Shown: piece after piece, positions 54,748 to 64,000 of the stretch
Numbering within the stretch: position 1 is the stretch's first letter
Layout: each line of letters opens with the position of its first letter
Assembly: GCA_011390365.1 (NCBI GenBank)
Contig: JAABSM010000004.1
Coordinates: forward strand, 1-64,000
Origin: Gammaproteobacteria bacterium
GTDB taxonomy: Bacteria > Pseudomonadota > Gammaproteobacteria > Chromatiales > Chromatiaceae
Length of the DNA: 64,000 nt
Direction of reading: 5' to 3'
Made by a program: the position numbers and the translations under genes
Notes under the pieces: model-generated
What the model saw: only the letters and a program-made list of their open reading frames with translations
Told to the model about the DNA's origin: nothing
Databases searched by the model: none

Positions 54748-54808
54748 CGATCATGGCGTTGCGCCACCCCGGATGATGAAGCATAGGTGGCGCAACGCCG
54801 TGATCGTT
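54746..54808. terminator. Long hairpin after glyS
   Basis: AACGATCATGGCGTTGCGCC (from 54746) pairs with GGCGCAACGCCGTGATCGTT (ending 54808). It is a 23-bp stem with one mismatch around a 17-base loop. There is no clear U tract, so it may be a bidirectional or repeat-derived terminator. Confidence 0.6.
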
Positions 54809-54891
54809 CCCTCACCCCGGCCCTCTCCCAGAGGGAGAGGGGGAATAAGGAATCGCTGCGCGATGTTTCACAGTAAGGCGGGGTGGGATTA

Positions 54892-55010
54892 TCACAGAGG
54901 CGCCGAGATCACAGAGCGATTTCTACGAGGTTTGCCACCTCCCTGGGCATCTGGCAGGTCAGTTCAGCGGCGGCAGTTACAAACCATCGGTCGATCTCTG
55001 TGTCTCGATG
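54892..55010. repeat. CACAGAG-bounded inverted-repeat element
   Basis: TCACAGAGGCGCCGAGATCA on the left is mirrored by GATCTCTGTGTCTCGATGG-like sequence on the right. It ends just upstream of the MazG-like gene and may have supplied part of its leader. Confidence 0.5.
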
Positions 55011-55031
55011 GCGATATTCAAGGGAGTTGCC

Positions 55032-55364
55032 ATGAACCAGGACTCGTATAACGAAATGCTCGCCGCGGTGCAGGCCTTTCACGACAAGCACAACTTTCGT
55101 GAGAACGGCGGCGAGGAGATGACCTATCGCGTCGCCCTGATGGCGGAGGAGCTGGGCGAGATATCCTCCTGTGTCACCAAGGGAAAAGGCCGGGAGGAGC
55201 TGGCCGAGGAGGTCGCCGACCTGCTGATCCTGGTGATGGGCACCGCCATCGCCGAGGACTTTGACCTCAATCACGCCTTCTGGGCGAAGATGGACAAGCT
55301 GATGAAACGGAAGTCTCGTATGGTGGACGGGCGGATTCGGGTATCCGAATTTCGGGGGCAGTGA
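55032..55364 (+). CDS. MazG-like nucleotide pyrophosphohydrolase
   Basis: The 110-residue protein has the EExxE and EExxD metal-binding patterns of the MazG superfamily (MAEELGEISS and ELAEEVADLLILV). It would hydrolyse an NTP or related nucleotide to a monophosphate and PPi. The ATG at 55032 follows AGGGAG. The longer frame to 55008 would start inside the repeat. Confidence 0.85.
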   Translation: MNQDSYNEMLAAVQAFHDKHNFRENGGEEMTYRVALMAEELGEISSCVTKGKGREELAEEVADLLILVMGTAIAEDFDLNHAFWAKMDKLMKRKSRMVDGRIRVSEFRGQ

Positions 55365-55372
55365 CGAAAAGC

Positions 55373-55430
55373 CTAGTTGCTAGTTGCTAGTTGCTAGTTG
55401 CTAGTTGCTAGTTGCTAGTTGCTAGTTGCT
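55373..55430. repeat. Heptamer tandem repeat, eight copies of CTAGTTG
   Basis: From 55373 the sequence consists of eight exact CTAGTTG units (55373-55428) plus two further bases. It lies in the short spacer upstream of gmhB. Such perfect short repeats change copy number by replication slippage, so this could vary spacing near a promoter. Confidence 0.95.
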
Positions 55431-55487
55431 GTCAGTTTATCGTACTTTCTTAACGGTCAAGAAGGTGTTTTGAGGTATCTCGTAATC

Positions 55488-56042
55488 GTGAACCCACGCT
55501 GGTTGATCCTGGATCGGGATGGTGTGATCAATCGCGACTCCGATGACTACATCAAGTCGCCGGAGGAGTGGGTGGCCATTCCCGGCAGCCTGCAAGCGAT
55601 CGCCCGACTGCACCGGGGCGGATGGCGGATCGCCGTCGCCACCAATCAATCGGGACTCGGGCGCGGTCTCTTCGATCTGGAGACGCTGAAGGCGATTCAT
55701 GGCAAGATGATCCGAGCCGTGGAGGCGGCTGGAGGTCGCATCGACGCCATCGCCTACTGTCCCCATCGGCCGGATGAACATTGCCGTTGCCGCAAACCCC
55801 AACCGGGACTGCCGCTGGGTCTCTCCGATCGATATGGATTCAGTCTTGGCAATACCTTCTTTGTCGGCGACTCGCGACGGGATTTGCAGGCCGCCTGGGC
55901 CGCCGGCGCCCACGCCTTGCTGGTGCGCACCGGCAATGGTGCGATGACCGAGCAACAGATGGGCGACGACTGGCCGCCAACACCGGTTTTCGACGACCTC
56001 TCCAAGGTCGCCGATTATTTACTGAAACGGGAACACCCATGA
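55488..56042 (+). CDS. gmhB: D-glycero-beta-D-manno-heptose 1,7-bisphosphate 7-phosphatase
   Basis: GmhB removes the 7-phosphate in ADP-heptose synthesis for LPS core. The 184-residue HAD-type protein has ILDRDGVIN (nucleophile Asp), ATNQSGLGRG, the zinc-binding CPHRPDEHCRCRKP loop and FVGDSRRDLQAAWAAGA. The start is uncertain. GTG 55488 (VNPRWLILDRDG) is used, but TTG 55470 is also possible with AAGAAGG upstream. It overlaps plsC by four bases. Confidence 0.92.
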   Translation: MNPRWLILDRDGVINRDSDDYIKSPEEWVAIPGSLQAIARLHRGGWRIAVATNQSGLGRGLFDLETLKAIHGKMIRAVEAAGGRIDAIAYCPHRPDEHCRCRKPQPGLPLGLSDRYGFSLGNTFFVGDSRRDLQAAWAAGAHALLVRTGNGAMTEQQMGDDWPPTPVFDDLSKVADYLLKREHP

Positions 56043-56779
56043 TTCTGCTGCGCTCCGTCACCTTCTACCTCTACCTGGGTCTCGTCACCCTGGTGATCAG
56101 TCTTGTCCTGGTCCTGGTCGGACCCTTCCTTTCCGGAGAGAAGAGAGACCGTCTTGGTAATACATGGGGCAGGGCAGTTATCCGCGGCCTCGGCATCATC
56201 TGCGGCTTGCGCTACCGCGTCCAGGGTCTCGAACGCCTCTCGCAACCTGGAAATGCCGTCGTGTTGGCCAATCATCAATCGGCCTGGGAGACCATCGCCC
56301 TGCGTGGTCTGCTGCCGCCGAATCAGAGCTGGGTTCTGAAGAGGGAACTGCTTTCGATCCCCTTTTTCGGCTGGGGACTGGCCATGTTCAGGCCCATCGC
56401 CATCGATCGGGGAAACCCCAATCAGGCGCTGCGCCAAGTGCTCAAGCAAGGGGTTTCGGCACTCAAGGAGGGAAAATGGATGGTGGTCTTTCCCGAGGGA
56501 ACCCGCGCCGCGCCGGGTGAGGAGAGGCGTTATGGAGCCAGCGGCGCGATGCTGGCCAAGAAATCCGGCATCCCGGTGATCCCCGTCGCCCACAACGCGG
56601 GGCTATTCTGGCGGCGCAACGGCTTGCGCAAATACCCCGGGACCATCGAAATGGTCGTCGGCGAGCCCATCGACACCTCCGCCAAGAGCGCCCAGGAGAT
56701 CATGATGGTGGTTGAACAGTGGATTCGCGGTGAACTGGAAAAAATGCCCCAGGGGGCTGATTCTACCCCCGATTCCTGA
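56039..56779 (+). CDS. plsC: 1-acyl-sn-glycerol-3-phosphate acyltransferase
   Basis: PlsC transfers an acyl chain to lysophosphatidic acid in phospholipid synthesis at the inner membrane. The 246-residue protein has an N-terminal helix, the HX4D-type motif I in ANHQSAWET (Glu instead of Asp in the last position of the motif), and motif III VVFPEGTRA. The gmhB-plsC pair often occurs in gammaproteobacteria near glyQS. Confidence 0.95.
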   Translation: MILLRSVTFYLYLGLVTLVISLVLVLVGPFLSGEKRDRLGNTWGRAVIRGLGIICGLRYRVQGLERLSQPGNAVVLANHQSAWETIALRGLLPPNQSWVLKRELLSIPFFGWGLAMFRPIAIDRGNPNQALRQVLKQGVSALKEGKWMVVFPEGTRAAPGEERRYGASGAMLAKKSGIPVIPVAHNAGLFWRRNGLRKYPGTIEMVVGEPIDTSAKSAQEIMMVVEQWIRGELEKMPQGADSTPDS

Positions 56780-56879
56780 TACATTGAACGGCGAAATCCA
56801 GCGTGAGGATCCCTGCCGGGTGATCCGCCCTGAGCGTTATTTTATCATATATTTTAAATTACATTCGTAAGGTTTGAAC

Positions 56880-58033
56880 ATGGATAATGAACGAGCACTC
56901 AAGTTGATGAACGATCTGCTGCGCATGATGCTGAAAAAGGACGGCTCCGACCTCTTCATTACCGCGGACTTCCCACCCGCGATGAAGGTAAAGGGGACCA
57001 TGACACAGATCGGCAAGCAGCCCCTGAAACGAGATGACGCCTCCGCCCTCACGCGCTGCATCATGAATGAAAAGCAGATCAAGGAATTTGATGAAACCCT
57101 TGAGTGCAACTTCGCCATTCAACCCGAAGGGATCGGGCGCTTTCGCTGTAATGCATTCGTGCAACGAAATTGCGAAGGGCTGGTCATGCGCACCATTACC
57201 ACGGAAGTACCCACTCTTAAAAAGCTCGGCTTGGGGAAGGTGTTCCAGGACATCATCTCGTACAAGAACGGCTTGGTCCTGATGGTCGGCGGTACCGGAT
57301 CGGGCAAATCGACCACCATGGCGGCGATGATTGATTATCGCAACGAAACGAGCGCCGGTCACATCATTACCCTGGAAGACCCCATCGAGTATGTCCATCC
57401 GCACAAGAAAAGCGTGATGATGCAGCGCGAGATAGGCGTCGACAGCCTGGGGTGGGAAAACGCCCTTCACAATACCTTGCGGCAGGCGCCAGACGTGATT
57501 CTTTTGGGTGAGATTCGTAGTCAGGAGACCATGGAGTTCGCCCTGGAGTGCTCCCAGACCGGTCACTTGGCGCTCGCGACCCTGCATGCCAATAACGCCA
57601 ACCAGGCCCTGGACCGCGTCTCCTCCTTCTTTCCGCCGGAAAAGGTAAAGAAGCTCTTTGCGGACATGTCTCTGAACGTGCGCGCTATCGTATCTCAGCG
57701 CCTGGTCAAGACCACGGACGGGGGGCGCTGCGCGGCCATCGAAATCATGTTGAACACCCCATTGGTAGCGGATCTGATCCAGAACATGGATGTCGGTGGC
57801 ATCAAACCGATCATGTTCAAATCGAAAGAGATCGGCATGCAGACCTTCGACCAGGCCCTGTTTGAACTGTACGCGGCGGGAAAGATTTCGGAAGAGACCG
57901 CCCTCGCCAATGCCGACTCGGCGAACGAGCTGCGTCTGAGGATCAAGCTCGAAGGGGGCAAAGATGGCACCGGAACCGGTATCGGTATCGACCACCTCTC
58001 CCTGGAGTCCTCCTCCGATGAAGAAGAGGAGCC

Positions 58034-58037
<4 letters not shown>
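56880..58037 (+). CDS. pilU: PilT/PilU-type pilus retraction ATPase
   Basis: PilU-type ATPases power type IV pilus retraction together with PilT. The 385-residue protein has the Walker A GGTGSGKST (about 137-145), Asp-box TLEDPIEYVH, Walker B VILLGEIRS and His box TGHLALATLHAN. The acidic C-terminal tail (SSSDEEEEP) is typical of PilU. ATG 56880 follows AAGG, and a TTG two codons upstream is less likely. Its TAG stop lies in the third mini-element. Confidence 0.94.
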
Positions 58038-60532
<2,495 letters not shown>

Positions 60533-60573
60533 TCAATTTACCTCGGGGGGTTTGCACCGCTGTGCGTTGAAGA

Positions 60574-60589
60574 TGTTCCACGTGGAACA
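60574..60589. promoter_or_regulatory. parS site 1
   Basis: TGTTCCACGTGGAACA is a perfect 16-bp palindrome identical to the Pseudomonas-type parS site, to which ParB binds near the origin. It lies in the spacer between gyrB and dnaN. Confidence 0.93.
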
Positions 60590-60612
60590 TCTTTTCGAAG
60601 GGACGAGAGAAT

Positions 60613-60628
60613 TGTTCCACGTGGAACA
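60613..60628. promoter_or_regulatory. parS site 2
   Basis: This is a second perfect TGTTCCACGTGGAACA, 39 bp from the first. Its last base abuts the dnaN stop codon at 60629-60631. Confidence 0.93.
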
Positions 60629-61723
60629 TCAGACGCGCATTGGCATGATTACGTACCGGGAGTCTTCGTTGTTATAGCCTCTAAGCAGACAACTGCTTTG
60701 TGAATTGGCAATCCATAGTTGCACCTTGTCTTCGTCGATCGCTCCCAACACCTCGATCATATAGCCGACGTTAAACCCGACCGAGAGTCGCTCCCCGTCA
60801 TACTCCACCTCGACCTCTTCCTCCGCTTCTTCCTGTTCCGGGTTGTGCGCGAGGAGTTTCATGTTGTCCTTGGTGATCTCGATATTGATCCCTCGGAATT
60901 TCTCATTGGAGAGGATCGAGGTTCTGATCAGGGCCTGTCGTAGCGCTTCTCGATCCGCAGTGATGGGTTCGCCCATCTCTCGGGGTATGACCCGATTGTA
61001 GTCGGGATACCGACCATCGATCAGTTTCGAGATAAACGTCACGTTCCCGATCTGCAAGCGGACATGGGTCGCGGTGATATCCATCTCCACCATCCCCTTG
61101 CGATCCTTCAAGAGTCTGGTTATCTCAAGCACCGCCTTTCTCGGAACCAGGATCTGCCCAGGGGTCTCGTTGGAGCAAGCGGTTCGATTGGTGGCGAGAC
61201 GATGACCATCCGTAGCGACAGTTGCAACAAGCTCTTCCTGGATATCGACCAGCATGCCGTTGAGATAGTAGCGAACATCCTGAATCGCCATGGCGAAGTG
61301 GGTCTTCTCCACCATCTGCTTCAGGGTCGCCTCCTCCAGGGTGATGCGGTTTATGGGTGCGGTGGTCTCCAGCGACGGAAAATCGGAGGGATCGAGTACG
61401 CCCAGGGAAAAGCGGCTCTTGCCGGCATTCACCTTGGCGCGATCGGTTCCGACATCCACGCGTATCTCGTCACCTTCGGATATGGTCTTGCAGATCTCCG
61501 TGAACTTCTTTGCCGGCAGGGTGAAGGATCCCGACTCTCCACTGACCAGCGGAATCCGGGCGCGCATCTCCACTTCCGTATCGGTCCCGACGATCTCCGC
61601 CTCTTCACCGTCACAGATGAACAGAAGATTCGAGAGTATCGGCAATGTCTGCTTGCGCTCGATGACACCGGCGACAAGCTGCAGCGGCTCCAGGACCGCG
61701 TCTCTATTAATAACGATCTTCAT
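60629..61723 (-). CDS. dnaN: DNA polymerase III beta clamp
   Basis: The sliding clamp tethers polymerase III to DNA. The 364-residue protein starts MKIVINRDAVLEPLQLVAGV and ends with the conserved YVIMPMRV. The three-domain clamp pattern is complete, and the length is normal. ATG 61723 follows AAAGAG, and the longer frame to 61774 is not supported by homology to clamps. Confidence 0.98.
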   Translation of the reverse strand: MKIVINRDAVLEPLQLVAGVIERKQTLPILSNLLFICDGEEAEIVGTDTEVEMRARIPLVSGESGSFTLPAKKFTEICKTISEGDEIRVDVGTDRAKVNAGKSRFSLGVLDPSDFPSLETTAPINRITLEEATLKQMVEKTHFAMAIQDVRYYLNGMLVDIQEELVATVATDGHRLATNRTACSNETPGQILVPRKAVLEITRLLKDRKGMVEMDITATHVRLQIGNVTFISKLIDGRYPDYNRVIPREMGEPITADREALRQALIRTSILSNEKFRGINIEITKDNMKLLAHNPEQEEAEEEVEVEYDGERLSVGFNVGYMIEVLGAIDEDKVQLWIANSQSSCLLRGYNNEDSRYVIMPMRV

Positions 61724-61846
61724 GTATATCTCTTTATGTTTATTAAGGGGCGTCCGAACTCTGGACAACTTCAATTTTTAGTGAAAACTCCGACAGTTAG
61801 TGTACCACCATTGGGCTAGGAACCTGTAGAGCCGAGGTTGGTAGCC

Positions 61847-61855
61847 TGTGCATAA
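61847..61855 (-). promoter_or_regulatory. DnaA box (TTATGCACA)
   Basis: TTATGCACA on the minus strand, in the dnaA-dnaN spacer. It matches the DnaA box consensus TTATNCACA. Confidence 0.7.
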
Positions 61856-61892
61856 CTTGTCAGAAAGTCGCGGTTTCGGTAAGTTGCCGATG

Positions 61893-61901
61893 TTATCCAC
61901 A
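61893..61901 (+). promoter_or_regulatory. DnaA box (TTATCCACA)
   Basis: This is a perfect consensus DnaA box, in the dnaA-dnaN spacer just beyond the dnaA stop. With the box at 61847 it could be part of the origin or of dnaN autoregulation. Confidence 0.8.
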
Positions 61902-61912
61902 GATTATCACCA

Positions 61913-63235
61913 TCAAGTCGACAAGATCCTAACCAGGTTGCCGTAGTCCTCATCCACCTTGCTATCCGTCTTGCGCAGTTCCTCTACCTTGCCGTTGGCA
62001 TAGAGCACGGTGGTATGATCCCGGCCACCAAAGGCCTCTCCTATCTCCGACAGGCTCTTGTCGGTCAGCTCCTTGGCCAGCGTCATGGCCACCTGCCTGG
62101 GGCGCGCTATGGCGCGACTACGCTTCTTGGAGACCATGTCGGAGACCCGGATCTTGTAGTACTCGGCGACGGTCTTGACGATATTATCCAGGGTAACGAT
62201 CTTTTCGTGGACCGCAAGCAGATCCTTGAGGGCATTGCGGGTAAAATCGAGAGAGATCGCCTCGCCGGAGAAATCGGCGTGGGCCTTGATGACACGCACC
62301 GCTCCCTCCAGCTCGCGGATGTTGGTCTTGATCCGCTTGGCGATGAAAAAGGCTACCTCGGGTAACAGGTGTGCGCCGAGCATGTGCTCCGCCTTGTTCT
62401 GCAGGATCGCGACCCGCGTCTCCAGGTCCGGGGCGTCGATGGAGACGGTCAGGCCCCAGCCGAAACGTGAGATGAGTCGCTCCTCCAGGCCATGGACCTC
62501 CTTGGGCAGGCGATCACTGGTAAGAATGATCTGCTGCTTGCTCTCGAACAGGGCGTTGAAGGTGTGAAAGAACTCCTCCTGGGAACGCTCCTTGCCAGCG
62601 AAGAACTGGATGTCGTCGATCAGCAGCACATTCACCGAGCGGTACTTGCGCTTGAAGTCGTCGATGCGGTTGTGCTGGATGGAGCGCACCATGTCGCTAA
62701 CGAACTTTTCGGAGTGGATGTAGAGCGCCTTTTTCGAGGCATCGAGATCGACGATGCGGTTGCCGATGGCGTGCATGAGATGGGTCTTGCCCAGCCCCAC
62801 CCCGCCAGAGATGAAGAGCGGGTTGAAGGCCTTGCCGGGGTTTGCGCTGATGCTAATCGAGGCGGAGCGGGCGATCTGGTTCGACTTGCCCTCTACGAAA
62901 CTGTCGAAGGTGAATTCGTGGTTGAGGTTTGACTCCCAGACTTCCGCCGGCTTGCCGCTTCTTCTGGCCTGTGCGGGATCGTCTTCCTGGCGCGGGGCCT
63001 CCCCTACTCGGAAGTGAATTGCCGGCGCCCTGGGCAAACCCATGCCCTCCAGGCAGACGCTGATCAGCTCCTTGTAGTTGTCCGCCACATTATCCAGCAC
63101 GAACTTGTTGGGTGCATAGATGACCAGGCTGTTGTCCTTGTGCTGGGCCTGCAAGGGGGTAATCCACTGATTGAACTCCACCTCGCTGATGGAATCCTTG
63201 AGAAACTCCTTGCACTTGCCCCACAAGTCGGTCAT
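61913..63235 (-). CDS. dnaA: Chromosomal replication initiator DnaA
   Basis: DnaA binds DnaA boxes and opens the origin. The 440-residue protein starts [20 protein letters not shown]. It has Walker [11 protein letters not shown], Walker [10 protein letters not shown], and the C-terminal DNA-binding domain with [11 protein letters not shown]. The linker (domain II) is short. ATG 63235 is used. The upstream frame extension lacks DnaA character. Confidence 0.98.
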   Translation of the reverse strand: MTDLWGKCKEFLKDSISEVEFNQWITPLQAQHKDNSLVIYAPNKFVLDNVADNYKELISVCLEGMGLPRAPAIHFRVGEAPRQEDDPAQARRSGKPAEVWESNLNHEFTFDSFVEGKSNQIARSASISISANPGKAFNPLFISGGVGLGKTHLMHAIGNRIVDLDASKKALYIHSEKFVSDMVRSIQHNRIDDFKRKYRSVNVLLIDDIQFFAGKERSQEEFFHTFNALFESKQQIILTSDRLPKEVHGLEERLISRFGWGLTVSIDAPDLETRVAILQNKAEHMLGAHLLPEVAFFIAKRIKTNIRELEGAVRVIKAHADFSGEAISLDFTRNALKDLLAVHEKIVTLDNIVKTVAEYYKIRVSDMVSKKRSRAIARPRQVAMTLAKELTDKSLSEIGEAFGGRDHTTVLYANGKVEELRKTDSKVDEDYGNLVRILST

Positions 63236-63549
63236 GGCGTTCTGTCGTCTCCGTTGTTGATGGAATCGGTAGGTTGCCGGCGAAGGAACCGGGGTAACGC
63301 CCTTCCAGCCCTCATCGCCCTCTATCCCGATGTGCGACGAGTTTGTATGCTGGTTGCGGAAGCCACCCCTGAGGAGATCCGGCAACTGCCTATTATCTCA
63401 CATTCGAGGCGACAAGTTATATCGGTTTTTCAATCAATTACCGACGGCAATACGAGTACAGCCGCGCCCAACTATCGGCAACAATCCTGCTGATACGGTT
63501 CATCCAAAGGCTTGACCTCCGATGTTGTCGTTACCTTGGCGCGGCTGTA
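63236..63549. other. dnaA upstream region
   Basis: About 310 bp between dnaA and a NuoF-like gene. No rpmH/rnpA, no TTATCCACA and no clear DnaA-box cluster are seen here. The stretch around 63395-63460 is relatively AT-rich. It probably holds the dnaA promoter. Confidence 0.5.
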
Positions 63550-64000
63550 TTAGCCGTTGTTGTCGAGACTGATATGCAGCGGAGTACGGTTCAGGGAGTT
63601 TTCGTACTCCTCCATGAAGTGATCGAGGGAGCTGCGCACCACGGTAACCGCGCCATTGAGCAGTGCGCACTTGCCGGTACCGGGGAGAATCTTGCACAGG
63701 TTGATGAGGGATTCCAGGTCGGAACGGGTGCCGCAGCCGGTATCGATACGGCCAAGAAGCTGCGAGATGTAAAAGGTGCCGGTCTTGCACGGCGGACACT
63801 GGCCGCAGGAGGAGGCGGCGAAGAAGTTGACGTACTCGGTCACCCGCTTGACGATGCCGGTACCCTTGGAGACCACGATCATCGCCCCGGTGCCCAGCGC
63901 CGAGTTGCGCGCCTTGACCGATTCGAAATCCAGGTGCACATCCAGATCCCTGGGGGTGAGGATGGTGTTGGAAGGACCGCCGGTAAACACCGCCTTGATC
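63550..64000 (-). CDS. NuoF-like NADH-binding Fe-S subunit (5' part outside window)
   Basis: The visible 149 codons are the C-terminal part of an NADH dehydrogenase flavoprotein subunit (NuoF/HoxF type). The pattern is GGPSNTILTP, ALGTGAMIVVSKGTGIV, the [4Fe-4S] N3-type motif SSCGQCPPCKTGT and a later GTGKC that carries the fourth Cys. The frame is open to the window edge, so the start is outside. It could be complex I, a hydrogenase or a formate dehydrogenase diaphorase. The C-terminus NSLNRTPLHISLDNNG is unusual for NuoF. Confidence 0.85.
   Translation of the reverse strand, partial: IKAVFTGGPSNTILTPRDLDVHLDFESVKARNSALGTGAMIVVSKGTGIVKRVTEYVNFFAASSCGQCPPCKTGTFYISQLLGRIDTGCGTRSDLESLINLCKILPGTGKCALLNGAVTVVRSSLDHFMEEYENSLNRTPLHISLDNNG

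Noticed and set aside
55373-55430. Possible CRISPR array
   Set aside because: The 7-bp units are contiguous with no spacers. It is a simple tandem repeat. No cas genes or arrays are present.
63236-63549. oriC directly upstream of dnaA
   Set aside because: No TTATCCACA cluster was seen there. The two good boxes are on the other side of dnaA, so I did not call an origin.

Overview
The window is high-GC DNA from a gammaproteobacterium. The markers are orn divergent from rsgA, glyQ/glyS as separate subunits, a CcoNOQP-type cbb3 oxidase with FixG/FixH helpers, AmpD, a PilU-type ATPase, and a dnaA-dnaN...gyrB cluster beside Pseudomonas-style parS sites. The cbb3 oxidase, a V/A-type ATPase and the c-di-GMP/cyclase proteins suggest a metabolically flexible, probably aquatic, microaerobic or chemolithotroph-like organism. 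The sequence alone does not give a genus. No rRNA, tRNA or CRISPR was seen.

Layout. 1-9.3 kb: partial rtcB with an unrecognised upstream neighbour, a short structured transcription unit, a CHASE2 cyclase fused in frame to a FecR-like protein, rsgA with a small cytochrome c, orn and queG. 9.3-17.7 kb: repeat-rich spacers around a PilZ/DUF1631/GGDEF/EAL protein, a DUF2189 membrane protein and a RhlE-type helicase. 18.3-24.2 kb: a V/A-type ATPase operon (stalk-C-I-K-F-E-A) that stops after subunit A, with no B or D, and runs into repeats and a transposase remnant. 25.4-27.8 kb: a DnaJ-related protein, an iron-type alcohol dehydrogenase and a membrane protein. 27.9-33.7 kb: cbb3 oxidase operon ccoNOQP, a DUF3149 peptide, ccoG and fixH, all on the minus strand. 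34.0-39.6 kb: a tightly overlapping operon coding for a TPR protein, a J-like protein, a GrpE-like protein, an HscC-like Hsp70 and a zinc-ribbon protein. 39.9-42.4 kb: two DUF1538 transporter subunits followed by PII-like and CBS regulators. 42.4-47.3 kb: ampD, a histidine phosphatase, DUF6600 and DUF6599 proteins, and a Tat-exported Fe-S aldo/keto reductase. 47.5-51.4 kb: a secreted metalloprotease. 51.7-58.0 kb: glyQS, a MazG-like enzyme, gmhB, plsC and pilU. 58.1-64 kb: gyrB, two parS sites, dnaN, dnaA and a partial NuoF-like gene. recF is absent from between dnaN and gyrB, and rpmH/rnpA is absent upstream of dnaA.

The window is rich in small mobile or palindromic repeats. The clearest is a 100-bp element with 19-bp terminal inverted repeats. 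It occurs three times, and each copy supplies the TAG stop codon of one or two flanking genes. Other families are CACAGAG-bounded elements, AGGATTAACAGG repeats, 73-bp GTGGGAGCGG palindromes, a 221-bp element with AATGTCATTAACTT ends, and an eight-copy heptamer tandem array.

The most interesting candidates for under-described biology are the self-contained Hsp70/GrpE/J/TPR/zinc-ribbon operon, the DUF1538-PII-CBS module, the structured unit at 2517-2754, and the stop-codon-associated element.
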